Origin: Harmonia axyridis
Taxonomy: Eukaryota > Arthropoda > Insecta > Coleoptera > Coccinellidae
NCBI RefSeq assembly: GCF_914767665.1
Contig: NC_059504.1
Coordinates: 44,795,720 to 44,859,719 of the forward strand
Length of the DNA stretch: 64,000 nucleotides
Direction: 5' to 3'
Made by a program: the position numbers and the translations under genes
Shown: positions 47,688 through 59,248 of the stretch, piece after piece
How the letters are laid out: every line of letters starts with the position of its first letter
Position numbering within the stretch: position 1 is the first letter of the stretch
Notes under the pieces: generated by a model
Seen by the model: only the letters and a program-made list of their open reading frames with translations
What the model was told of the DNA's origin: nothing
Database searches by the model: none

Positions 47688-48559
47688 GTTTCATTGGGAA
47701 ACGGAAATACTTCACAGGTGCATAGAATGCACCAAGGCGGTTCTGGAGATACCCCATTTATTGGGTCTTACTGTCTTCGTAGCCGAGATACAGGGTGTTT
47801 TATGAATTTTGCCCGTTTCTTTCTGAGGCCATATCAAACGAGCCACCCGGTATATTTTCTTCATATTTGGCAAATATGTTCCTAATTGAGGGCCCAAACG
47901 TATCATGCAATAACCGCCTTGAAAATCCAGGTCCGGGTTAACAAAAAATTATGAATCGTTTGAATCCTCGTAACAACATCCTGTACATCGGAATTTTGAA
48001 AATCTGTTTTAATATTCGGAAACACCACTAAAAACTAAACTGAGACGTGGTAATCTTGAAAGAATTATGGATTCAATATTTTTGAACATTCAATGTTAAA
48101 AGTCACTTCAAACCACTTTCAGGTAACCAAGTTCTTAAAAACTTCACTTTCACGTTGAAAATTTGTGCAGTAAAACTGTCTGCGCGAAAATTTGAAGTAC
48201 AGGTCTTAGTTTAGTTTTTAGTGTTTATTAAAACAGATTTTCAAAATTCCGATGTACAGGGTGTTGTTACGAGGATTCAAACGATTCATAATTTTTGTTA
48301 ACCTGGACCTGGATTTTCAAGGCAGTTATTGCATGATACGTTCGGGCTCTCAATTAGGAACATATTTCCCAAATATGAAGAAAATATACCAGGTGGTTCG
48401 TTTGATATGATCTCAGAAAGAAACGGGCAAAATTCATAAAACACTGTATCTCGGCTACGAAGACAGTAAGACCCAATAAATGGGGTATCTCCAGAACCGC
48501 CTTGGTGCCACCTATGCACCTGTGAAGTATTTCCGTTTCCCAATGAAACACCCTGTATA
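47688..48559. mobile_element. 872-bp foldback element
   Basis: TATACTGGGTGTTTCATTGG at the left, CCAATGAAACACCCTGTATA at the right. The arms of about 330-370 bp are well conserved (GGAAATACTTCACAGGTGCA, GGAGATACCCCATTTATTGG and their inverses), around a centre at about 48010-48240. A second inner ACAGGGTG pair is present. No coding capacity. Confidence 0.8.
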
Positions 48560-48616
48560 AGAAAACCAGTGTTCCAAATTTTCGTGCGTAACATTGGTTT
48601 GCTTTGTGTCTATCCC

Positions 48617-49175
48617 AGAGTAATAAACATAGATAGAGGGAGCATATGTCATTTTCATTAAGCAAATTTTTTCCCAAAATTAACTATTAAATTTAGCATA
48701 TGGAGCGCGTGGAAATGAAAACATATCACCGATACGATATTTCACTCAATTTGCGAGTTTCTCCACAAAGAACGCACTTCTTATGGCCCATAATAAATCA
48801 ACGTTTCAGATTAACTCAAAATATATTGAAATAAAAACCTTAATATATCAGAAATTCAAAAAACAAACTTCAAGCACGCCAAACGATGTGAAACAACCGA
48901 TAACACTAGGAGAGCAAAAGTTGCCAAACCTTGGATTTCAGCAGGTAGATACAGAAATAAATATTCTGCTTATTATTAATTCGACAATTAGGAAAAATAT
49001 CGGATTCCAAATATTCAAATTTGCATAATTTAATTGAGAATCACTGAAACAAATAATAAAATATATATTCATAACGATATAGTAAAATGGTAGATTTGAA
49101 AATATATCACAATCAGACAACTGAATCGAACCCTGTTGGGGGCATGTAAAAATTGCGTGTACTCCTTTTATGTTA
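48617..49175 (+). mobile_element. MITE family E copy 6
   Basis: AGAGTAATAAACATAGATAG at the left; the right terminal repeat is degraded (GTACTCCTTTTATG). Internal marker CCAAACCTTGGATTTCAGCA present. Confidence 0.75.
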
Positions 49176-49229
49176 GTTGATTAAGTATATTTCTCTATTT
49201 CAGTATCGTAATGAGATCATTATAGTTCT

Positions 49230-49775
49230 AAAAACAGTGCTGTAATGAACTCATTACAGCATCGTTATCAAGTTATATTTTTCGTTTTGGGGTTGTCTCT
49301 ACTGCCTTCCAATCCTATCAAATTTCAACAAACGTCAATAATTGTCAACATAATGTATTATTTGGATATAGTGAAATGATTTGCAGCATTATTCGCAATT
49401 TCTCTTGATTCAGGTGGTGTTAAATCGATTTCGTCACACATAATTCATGAATTTAATACGTAATTTTAAATTATTTGAAAATTCAAAACGTACGATTCAA
49501 ATTCAGTAATCTGTCAATTTTCGTAACAGTCACCAACTGCCAAGGTACAATACAAAAGTCACTAGGATGTATAATTTGAATTTTTCATTGAATTTAGACA
49601 ATATTTCACAAAGCTTGAATGAAATAGAGAAAATATCGTCTAATACTCGTTGCAGAAGGCAATTCCAACACTCTTGCGTTCGAAAACTCGCTCCTTCGTC
49701 GCTCGTTTTCGAATTTCGTATTCGTTTTGGAATAGGAGCCCTTTCTGGAACTTGTTTTAGAATATAGGTACTATT
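49230..49775 (+). repeat. diverged relative of element D
   Basis: Contains the inverted pair GCTGTAATGA/TCATTACAGC near 49238-49262. At its right end lies TTGCAGAAGGC, then AACTCGCTCCTTCGTCGCTC and GTTTTCGAATTTCG, laid out like the D hairpin. It seems a related hairpin-ended element with different internal sequence. Confidence 0.4.
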
Positions 49776-51880
49776 CTGCCCTTAGGTCGAAAATGCTCGG
49801 TTCTTACATAAATATATTACACATTGAAGTACCAGTTTTCATTTAATATAAAAAATATGTTGGTGAAATTATATTTCAACAATTTCAGAATGACTAATAA
49901 TCGTTCTATTATACTTTTGCTTCATTTGGTTCAAATTTTTTAAAATAATACCTACTGAATGAATCATATCCAGGTCCTGTATTAGTATCGTTGTTCAACG
50001 TAGGAAAAGGGACATAATAAAAGAGTGAAAAGGTGTTTCTTTCACTTACGAATTACATTAAGATAATACGTGTAAACATCTCGTTTTTCGGAAAATATTT
50101 AAGGTGATATAAAGATGTTCGAACTTGAAGGTAGCTTCCAGCTATGCGCTGTCGATTTTTCGTCACCACAGAGCCAATTCACGTTGTCGCTACTAATATA
50201 GTAACTTGAGTTCATACTAATCTGGTAAACTTCGAAACTTGTGTTTTAGTAGAAGAAGCATTGTGATCATTTTTGGAATTTTTTGTGTTGATGAAAATTG
50301 ATATGAGTATTTATTCAATTTGTGTCGTAAATGGTCATAAAAGAGGTTCAGCTTTTTCAGATTAAAGTAGCGCGTAGGTACAGATATTCGAATTCATATT
50401 ATTGTGAAAATCAAAAACACTAGACGGTTTGGACTGAGTTGGCTTATGAAAATACTAAGGAAACACCAGCTGAACGGGAGTATTACTCATTGTGTACTTC
50501 CTTTTCTTGTTTAAATATTTCATGGTCATTCCATTGTCCGTCTATGCTTCACATCGTATAGTATTCTACTCTAATTGATGGATTCAATAAAGTTATTTCT
50601 TATTGTTTATTGTAGGTGTATACATTTTCAAATAATAAACATTCTATTATATTACATTTTCAAATTTAATTTTGTAATTAAAAACTTTCTGATTTCACAT
50701 ATATTCATACGTTTGTTTTTGTTCGAATTTGTTCTCAATGTAATCCAGTTTCTTTCATTTCATTTTTATTTTTTTGCGTTCCAAGTGGGATTGTTTCATT
50801 CTAATGAATAGATGAGGATCTAACTTGATTTAATATCAGTTAAGATAATGTCATTGGCTTCTCGTGAATTCAAACAGTTTTCTAGTGAAATAGAATTAAT
50901 CAATCAATGGCAGAAAAGATAATCAGATCTGGAGTAAGTTTTCTCAGTAATCTGAGTAATTTTTCGATTCAGATCTAATCAGTTGTTTTGAACCTATGAA
51001 ACTTTAAAATTTAATATCTAGAGATTGGTTTCGATTATAAGGAATCCAACGTGTGTATTATCATCGAATTTCGATAACATTTCCCCAAATAAATGAGTTA
51101 AAAACAGTTTTACACTGAAACAGCTCTAGGTACTCTGACAAAAGAAGTGGCACTATACTTCCTCGTCCTTCGATTATTCTTATTAAATATTATTATTGAT
51201 TCCGTTCTTAAAAGTCAGACCTCACATTTACGTGACGCACCGTGTATGTATTCGAATTTTTTTTTTTATAATTTATGACCTAAACCCGAGATTTTGTGCA
51301 AAGATGTTGTGATATAGCCGATATTATGGTGGTGTTTACATTGTTGTCAGATATTGCCTTTCTCCCTGTATATTTTTTGCCTTTTGAAAGCCTGAATATT
51401 TTTCATGTAATGTTCCCTATACTTAAATTCCATAATTTCGAAGTTAAAGCTACATTTACATTATCTTAAGTTAAAATTACCATGGGCGAAGTTTTCTCTA
51501 TTAAACTTTGCATAATGGCCATTTCTACTTTTTTTAGCTGCAGGTATTTCAACGCACAATTTGCATAGGTTTGGCTGAAACAGCCTTGAGCACTTTATTT
51601 AAAAGCTGTTAGATCCAGGGAAGTGGTATATTCGAACACCGGGTTTTTTCCTAGTTTAATCCAATTGAGTTGTTCAATTCAATTTAACTTTTACTCAGTC
51701 CATTCGATCGGAAACAGAAATGACCGTAATACGGGAATTGGATAACCTTAAAACAAATTGTGAGACTGGGTTTGTTCTCGTACTCAAGTCTAATTAAAAA
51801 ATGAAAATAAAAAAAAAATTCAAAAAGTTCAGAAAAAGTAAAATGGGGTGAATTTCGATTAGGCGATAACAGTCTGTGAC
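49776..51880. other. intron sequence, no gene seen
   Basis: AT-rich. An ATG followed by a GTAAGT donor near 50907-50940 exists, but its phase does not fit the shared exon. No other signal. Confidence 0.5.
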
Positions 51881-51890
51881 GTTCGGAAAA

Positions 51891-52066
51891 CAGAAAAAAA
51901 CTAAAATTCGTTGTCTCGATAATTAAATTTCAATTGTAATCAATTATTTGTAATTGAAAATTTTGTTGGTTTTAGGATTTCTCAACAATCCCAACGAACA
52001 ATTAATTACATTTCTTGTTAAATGTTAATCTTAGTTATCGAAACATCGAATTTTAGTTTCTTTCTG
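51891..52066. mobile_element. small 176-bp MITE-like element
   Basis: Inverted ends CAGAAAAAAACTAAAATTCG and CGAATTTTAGTTTCTTTCTG, 36 bp each with about 4 mismatches, around an AT-rich centre. No coding capacity. Confidence 0.5.
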
Positions 52067-52230
52067 ACACTGGATGTCACTGACTAGGTACTCCACACAG
52101 TTAGAAATTGTGTTTTTTTTTCTCATTTAAAGTTATTCTTTGGAAACTCTTATTCATATTAGGTAAAGAGTTTGCTTGAGTCACCCCCTTTTTTATACGT
52201 ACTATTGACCGAAAAAATCAAAAAAATTTT

Positions 52231-52510
52231 ATGGTTGTAATGCAACCACAGAAAAGAAATTCAGAACAACTCTCCGTTCAAAAGCTGTGGTACTCAGTGC
52301 AAAGTTTCATCACAATCGGAAGAGTACTTGCGGAGATTCAGATCATTTTGTGTCAAAATCGAGTAATTTTTTCTATGGTTGTGATGCAACCACAGAAATG
52401 AAATTTGGCACAACTCTCCGTTCAAAGACTGTGATCCTCAGTGCAAAGATTCATTGCAATTAGATGAGTACTTGCAGAGATTCAGATCATTTTGTGTCAA
52501 AATCGAGTAA
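52231..52510 (+). repeat. two-unit tandem repeat, period about 144 bp
   Basis: Both units begin ATGGTTGTRATGCAACCACA and end GAGATTCAGATCATTTTGTG then TCAAAATCGAGTAA. Each begins with a small hairpin (GGTTG-TAATG-CAACC). No coding signal. Confidence 0.65.
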
Positions 52511-53390
52511 ACTGTTGAGTTTTTACCTAAAGTATGGCATATTGCTGAAATCTTCATCAAACAAGCTATCTAATGATGCAATAATAAACTGGGTATGCTA
52601 TTTGAAATCAGGAATTAGTAGTCTATTTCCGGTATAACCAGGAGTTGTAGAGATCTGAAAATATTTTAGGGAGAAAGATTATTGTCTCAAACCCCAACAT
52701 GCAAATTTTCAGCACAAAATTTTGATTAGTTCTCCATAAACGTCTAATAGGCCATCGCGTTGAACCAACTGTATATTTTAAGAATCAATTTAGACCATTT
52801 TCCTGACGAATTGAGAAGTTCATGTGTCTAAATCTTAATCATTATTAGCAGCTTTACAACATTCATTTGCTCCGATAATCCGTTTATCTGGTACCTGGCG
52901 CATTCGCCATTTTGTTGTGCATGAAAGAGATTGCGTAATCTATCACATTAAGTTGTCACCAACTTACCATTATTCCTTGAGAAACGATTTCATTACAGTT
53001 ATGAATGAGATTCTCAATAGTTTATAGCGAAATGTAATAAGGCAGCTCTTTATTATCCTTTCTCATTTTCCAAGTACCTTTGCAATTTAGTTATCTCATT
53101 TGTTCTTGAGTAATCGATTCCTAAAGAGATTTCGTCACAAAAAGTATCGCACTATCATTATATTAAATTATTGATAAGCTCTCAGCCAGGCTTTATATCA
53201 GGTGATGCTCGGTTCTATCTTCTATCGGATAATAATCAAGAGGAAACCAAAATGACCAAATCAGTATCATCCTGATTTCGACGTTCAATTTCACGCTCAC
53301 AGAGAGCGAAAATCGCGTAAATTGGTCGTGTAAACATGGCTTAAAAATTACTATCTTTTTTTTTATTTCCGGTTTTATCGCTTGTGGTGA
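52511..53390. other. intron sequence, no gene seen
   Basis: AT-rich until about 53270, then somewhat richer in CpG towards the next exon. Confidence 0.45.
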
Positions 53391-53395
53391 ACGTA

Positions 53396-53489
53396 TCAGT
53401 TGCGTTAATTTGTGGTGCAGTCAATTATCGAAGGTCCTCGTGATATAACACGGTATTTTCTCTATGTGACTGTTGGATTCGATTGAGGA
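53396..53489 (+). promoter_or_regulatory. SNF4Agamma: candidate TATA-less promoter and leader (isoform C)
   Basis: A TCAGTT initiator (A at 53398) lies in a CpG-richer stretch 92 nt before the ATG at 53490. There is no clear TATA box, and I could not see a good downstream promoter element at +28. Confidence 0.3.
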
Positions 53490-53544
53490 ATGTCTGGTTC
53501 ATTCGTTCAAAAATTTCCCAGGCATAGTGTATACGATTTGGGTG
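53490..53544 (+). CDS. SNF4Agamma: AMPK gamma subunit, short alternative first exon (isoform C)
   Basis: ATG at 53490, 18 codons plus one base: MSGSFVQKFPRHSVYDLG, ending at the donor GGTG|GTTAGT. The junction is phase 1, so splicing to 56698 is in frame and gives YDLGG-AHIRQKS. This would produce the shortest isoform, lacking the long Ser/His/Gln-rich head. The exon is too short for similarity-based proof. Support comes from the start codon, donor, phase, strand, closeness to the shared exon (3.2 kb) and the initiator upstream. Confidence 0.5.
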
Positions 53545-54186
53545 GTTAGTATCAATATTTTGAATGATATAGAACTGCACCAGCTTTTTTCACAAAACAA
53601 AATTGTAACATAGCATTTACATATTTAAATTCACTAAAAATAATAATCGTTTTTCGAAATGTGAATACTTGAAATTTATATCTAACAAATCCATGAACAA
53701 TTGACTTCCATGTGAAAATATTAGAAGCATCCATGTCTTTTGTATTCTCAAAATATGCATTTTCTTATGAATTACTACAAATGGTTTGAAAGGGTTCCAT
53801 AAATTTAACTAACAATAAAAAAAATTTCAAACATTCTGTGATAATAATAAACTTTCTGACACTGTGGCAAATTTAGAAATCGATATGTTCTTGATACAAT
53901 CGTTAGATAAGATTCAATCGGCCACACTAGATCAAGAAAGTAGAAACATGATAATTTTAATGTAATTTTTGAAATGACATTCTATAAAAATTGTGATCGC
54001 TAAGGCAAATTCAAATATTATGAAAGTTCTAGAATTGCTGTCGTTATTGTTTCTCTGTGAATTCTTACTAAAAAAACACTTACTCAACTACTTACTTTCA
54101 ATAATAAGTTTGAGATTTCCCAATGGCAATTTTTGTGAAGTAGATATTAAGTTTGAAGTTGGTAAATTCAGTAAGTTATTGAACTA
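53545..54186. other. intron sequence, no gene seen
   Basis: AT-rich; nothing recognised. Confidence 0.5.
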
Positions 54187-55117
54187 AAGGGTGTTTTTTT
54201 TAGAGCTATAGAACTTTAAATTGCAATAAAACAACGATGAATTATACGATTGACATGAATTTTATTTATCCGCAAGATAATCTTGTGGCATTACATTTTA
54301 AATATGATTTCTGGCAAATGACCGCCACGGTTGACTCGGATGTAGTCCAATCTGGACGTCCAATGTTCGATTACTTTTTCCAACGTTTGTGGCCGTATAT
54401 CGGCAATAACACGGCGAATGTTGTCTTCCAAATGGTCAAGGGTTTGTGACTTAACCGCATAGATTAATGACTTTACATAGCCCCACAGAAAGTAGTCTAG
54501 TGGTGTTAAATCACAAGATCTTGGTGGCCAATTCACAGGTCCAAAACGTGAAATTAGGCGGTCACCAAACGTGTCTTTCAATAAATCGATTGTGGCACGA
54601 GCTGTGTGACATGCTGCGCCGTCTTGTTGGAACCACAGCTCCTGGACATCATGGTTGTTCAATTCAGGAATGAAAAAGTTAGTAATCATGGCTCTATACC
54701 GATCTCCATTGACTGTAACGTTCTGGCCATCATCGTTTTTGAAGAAGTACGGACCAATGATTCCACCAACCCATAAAGCGCACCAAACAGTCAGTTTTTC
54801 TGGATGTAACGGTGTATCGACATACACTTGTGGATTAGCTTCACTCCAAATGCGGCAATTTTGTTTGTTGACGTAGCCATTCAACCAGAAGTGCGCTTCA
54901 CCGCTAATGGACGTAGTGCGCGATACGTATTCCGCACAGAACCATTATTTTCGAAATAAAATTGCACTATTTGCAAGCGTTGTTCAGGCGTGAGTCTATT
55001 CATGATGAATTGCCAAACCAAACTGAGAATAAATCACTTGACAGCTGTTAAATAGGTCGCCATCTTGAACAGTAATGCCAACTTAAAGTTATATACCTCG
55101 AAAAAAAAAACACCCGT
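54187..55117 (-). mobile_element. DD41D 940-bp family, copy 4
   Basis: AAGGGTGTTTTTTTTAGAGC to AACACCCGT, bounded by TA, 931 bp. The minus-strand frame 54291-54884 is open for 197 codons. It holds WFQQDGAACHTARATIDLLK and WPPRSCDLTPLDYFLWGYVK, with the second and third aspartates 41 residues apart. The first-aspartate block (SDEAHFW) is broken by a further small deletion near 54902. The DNA-binding domain is deleted as in copies 2, 3 and 5. It lies in the intron before the shared AMPK gamma exon, opposite strand. Confidence 0.85.
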
Positions 55118-55967
55118 TATAAGCCACTGATGAGGAAAAATTGTATTGAAAAATGCAAAAATTCCAGAATAAACGTCTGTCTTTATGCTAATTTAGTTAT
55201 TCAATTTGTTAACCGTTTACTCAGTTTTGAATATTTTGAATTTTCTTCTGGTTTGTTATCAATATTTTCTCATTGTTGAAATTGTATTTCAAGAAAAAAA
55301 CCGAATATATCATAAAGATATATTATATTGTGAAAGGGAAGGACCCAATTTATATCAAATTCAAAAACATAGAAATCAATAACTGGATTGCCCATTCAAA
55401 ATTGCGTGTAAAGTCTGAAAAACAAAGTAAAATTCTAACGACAATATATAATAACGGCGCTTGTAAAAACTCATAAAATCTCATTGATCACTCTATTACG
55501 AAGTCATTAGAATAGGAATTACTTACATATTTACGGATAACAGAAATCCAATTGATAACGTAAATATTCTTCCTTCATCGGCACGTGTTCATACATGTCT
55601 GTGAAAGTTTCCATTCATTTGCAAATCATTTTGCGACCTTTTAACGCATCGAAAATATTTGAACTTCTCAAGGTATTAAACCTTAATTTATGAATCACCT
55701 GAATATTTATGTCTTCCACCGATAATTTCATAGAGTTTGAAGTGAATACATTAATCTCCTCCATATTGGTAAACAACTATGATATTCAAATGAGGTTTCG
55801 ATGAGAAAATCAGCAATCCCAATTGAAATAAATTTCGTTTTAAATATTTGTCGAATTTATTAATTGGTTTATTATCAGGAAGAAAAAAATTTCAACCCCT
55901 TGAAGTTTTGATTAGTAAAGAATCTGATAATTCTCCAAAAGCTTCTATTTTTAGTGATGGCATAGTT
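55118..55967. other. intron sequence, no gene seen
   Basis: AT-rich; nothing recognised. Confidence 0.5.
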
Positions 55968-56427
55968 TACGCTCTATTAGTGATGACGTCACACACCGCC
56001 ATTTTAGTTCTCCTGTCAGTGTTCGGAATCCAAACAAACAAATTGTCATTCGAATTAGTACGTTGTCGTTGAAGAAATTGGCTTATTTCGGTAAATAAGA
56101 TTATTTAAGGAACGATTTTACTATTAATTGATAGACAGAAGGAACGAGATTAATGCCAGTAAGTTCGAACTTGAAGTTCAACTAATAAATACGGCTTTTT
56201 ACAAAATCTGGGGAATGATACATAATTCAAACTTACAGGTATTAACCTCGTTCCTTCTGTCTATCAATTAATACTGAAATCGTTCTTCAAGTACTCTTAT
56301 TTATGAAAATAAGCCAATTTCTTCAACGACACCGTACTAATTTGAATGACAATTTATTTGTTTGGATTCCGAACACTGACAGGAGAATAAAAAATGGCGG
56401 TGTGTGACGTCACAATGATAGAGCGTA
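55968..56427. mobile_element. 460-bp palindromic MITE, family H copy 2
   Basis: TACGCTCTATTAGTGATGAC to CAATGATAGAGCGTA; same length and layout as 2257-2715 and very similar throughout, including both TGACGTCA octamers. It lies about 270 bp upstream of the shared AMPK gamma exon. Confidence 0.8.
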
Positions 56428-56697
56428 TTAACTTGTCAAATGTTTGAATATGACGGTTTCAAAGGTGACAGCTGCCAGAAGCGGGCTACTCAAAAATGAT
56501 ACCTCATATTGGAAAACGCTTTATAAGCTGTTAAAATTCGGAAGATTCTTTTCTAAAGTATGAATCAATATCTCATAGACCACTCAAATTTATGTTTGAT
56601 GGATAAATATTGATTCAACAAATTTCTGAATGTTTTCATGCAAATTTGAGTCAATATAATGGCAATTTTTATTCAATGTTTGTTTTATTTTTCACAG

Positions 56698-56828
56698 GTG
56701 CTCATATTAGGCAGAAATCATTAGACCCCGAGCGGAGACGTCAATCTTTGGGAACTCTTCCACATAGAGCCTCAGATGCTTTCGTCGATCCTCATCACGC
56801 GGCCATACTATTTAGAGATTCTAGAGGG
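56698..56828 (+). CDS. SNF4Agamma: AMPK gamma subunit, shared exon before the CBS domains
   Basis: Acceptor TTTATTTTTCACAG and donor GGG|GTAAGT flank 131 nt. With one base from the upstream exon it encodes G plus AHIRQKSLDPERRRQSLGTL, PHRASDAFVDPHHAAILFRD, SRG. This is the linker of insect SNF4A-gamma that leads into the first CBS (Bateman) domain. The gamma subunit binds AMP/ATP through its CBS domains and controls AMP-activated kinase in the cytosol. The next family residues (a Leu-Pro-Val-Ala-Asp start) must be on an exon beyond this window. The exon begins in phase 1 and ends in phase 0. Basic motifs before serines (RQKS, RRRQS) are possible kinase sites. Confidence 0.85.
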
Positions 56829-57029
56829 GTAAGTTCTAGGATTTTTTTTAAGCAAACTGCTTACTCCATGTGAATATCACAACAATAAATAATCAAGGTT
56901 ACTTTGACCTCAGATAAAGTTTCTCGGGTGTGACCACATCACAGCCCTTATTTATACCTAATAAGCTTTTTTCAGTACCCTTCTGTTTATAATGAACAAA
57001 TCTTTATTAATTGCGTTCATTCTAATAAA

Positions 57030-58157
57030 ATCTCGCGAGAATGCCAGCAAATGTCAAAGTCGGGGATACTCTATCATCTGAGTACACTTTAAAATTAGGA
57101 GTACCACAGGGATCCGTCCTTGGACCTCTGTTGTTCCTTCTTTTTATCAATGACCTTCTTGCAAGTTTGAAAGATGAATTGTTCAGTTTTTGTTCCCAAA
57201 ACGAGTTACCATCATTCTCGAAGATGTGTTTAATTATTTTGTTTGCTGACGACACATCGTTTGCTGTTAGGGCTTCTTCTTTCGAAGAGCTCCAAATATT
57301 ATGCAAGTTTCTACTTGATTGTTTTGTAAAATGGTGCCGTACAAATAATCTTGTAATTAATATCGGAAAGACTGAATGTATTCATTTTTCATTCGGTAAA
57401 TATAGTAAGATACTCGTTCTTCACCATCTAGATTCTGTAACCACATCTAAAGATTGTGTAAAATTTCTTGGAATTTCTCTGGATGAAGGTTTAAGATGGT
57501 TCAGTCACATTGATTTGGTCTGCGGTAAATTGAAAAGTTCCTTTTTGGGTATAAGTAGAGTAAGACACTTGTTTCCCATGTCATCGTTTATAAATGTTTA
57601 TTACAGCTTAGTATATAGCCATATATCTTACAACATCCTACTTTGGGGAAATTCTTCAGAGGTTAGTAAGGTCTTTATTATTCAAAGGCAGATTTTGCGC
57701 ATGATATATGATATAACACCAAGGACGTCTTGTAGACCAGTTTTTTCACAAAATGGTATTCTCACGCTGTCTTGAATTTTTATTTTTAAAACCTTATTAT
57801 ATGTATATTAAGGAAAAAGAGAATAGCATCACAAAATTATCTAGCTTTCATAATTACCATACAAGAAGTGGGGGAGTGCTGTTTATACCAAAACACAGAA
57901 CAACAAAATTTGAAATGTCGCCCACATATTGGGGCATAAAATTGTTCAATCATTCACCTTCCCATATTACGTCTCTGAATCTTAGAGAATTCAAGGCCAG
58001 TGTGAAAGCTTTATTGTTTGGAAACTGTTATTATACTGTTGGTGAATTTTTAAACGATACATTTGATAATTATTTGTGTTAACTTTTTTTTTTTTGTGAC
58101 TGATCTCACACACAATTTTATGTCTTATGAGATCAATAAACGATTATTATTATTATA
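57030..58157 (+). mobile_element. 5'-truncated LINE, reverse transcriptase C-terminal half
   Basis: Frame 57041-57775 encodes the reverse-transcriptase palm: LGVPQGSVLGPLLFLLFIND, then ILFADDTSFAV with the catalytic FADD, then NLVINIGKTECIHF and KFLGISLDEGLRW. A one-base shift near 57760 moves to frame 57753-58082, which carries YHTRSGGVLFIPKHRTTKFE, SPTYWGIKLFN and the C-terminus. Then AATAAA and an ATT repeat tail (58143-58157). No endonuclease. The order fits the CR1/L2/jockey group. Lies in sense orientation in the intron after the shared AMPK gamma exon. Confidence 0.85.
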
Positions 58158-59248
58158 ATTCAAATTATTGTAGGAGAATTGATTCACTCTTTACGATAAT
58201 CACGTCTAATGTGATATAAATAATTGCATCGCATGTTTCCGAATGAAATATTGACACTTATTTCATTTTCGGTATTTATTTTTAACACTAAGGGTAAAAT
58301 TTTATTGTCTGGCATCATGAAAGTGTAATTTTTGATTGATTATACATCATCGAACGTATAATTTTCTTTCAAAGTATCAGTTCCTCCATTATTCATATGG
58401 AATGTTTAGATAATCTATTTACTTATATTTTTGTTTATCATCTATTTCTGGACGAGTCTATCTAAACCTGCAATACATCCCATCGGATGAAGGATGGTTA
58501 TTTACTTCAGATATTCGATTTGGCAACATATCCTAAAGAATAAGTCAAGGTCATATCTATTTATTCGGAATAATGTGTAGCCGGGTTATTATTGTGCGTC
58601 CAATTTCAGTACTAGGTCAATATTTAATGTCAGTTTGTAGCCCATATTATGCTTTATGATCTCTCAATTTTAATGGTTGTTTACAAAAATGCGGCATATA
58701 TGTTAAAACCATGGAATATGTTGTTACATGCACTCAAACTAAAATTGAATATATTCGCAAGTCTGTTAAACTGATCGACAAAAAGTAAGCTCAACATGAA
58801 GAGCGATAGAACATATTTCAGTAGCAAGAGTATTTCTGTAAATAATAAATATTTGAGATGGTTCTAACCATTCAAGGCTTTATCATAAAAAACTGGTTAT
58901 ACATTTATTGTACAATGTAATAAAGGAAAAAAAATCAAATTTTCCTTCTTTTGAAGAAGTTTTCCAAAGAATTTTGCTTACTCATAATAAGATTGTGATA
59001 TATAAGGTAGTTACATATAATGGATATTCCTCCTGGGGGTATATATCCCCCTTATCCCCCCCTAGGATACGCCACTGTATCTAAACTGAACTGAATTTCT
59101 AAAGTTTACAGAAACACAAATTTACTCTTTGGTGGGCTTCATCGAGAGTTGAGATTTTATTAGGGGCAATAAATACCAAACAGGCGGTTCTTCAAGTTGA
59201 ATGGGTGTGTCAGGTACAAATCTACCAAAAATTTTCGGGTAGCTCCAT
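58158..59248. other. intron sequence, no gene seen
   Basis: AT-rich; from about 59110 the sequence probably belongs to the 3' end of the mariner fragment that follows. Confidence 0.5.

Noticed and set aside
50907..50933. Possible first exon MAEKIIRSG followed by GTAAGT
   Set aside because: It ends in phase 0, which does not fit the phase-1 shared exon at 56698; no adaptor exon was found after it.
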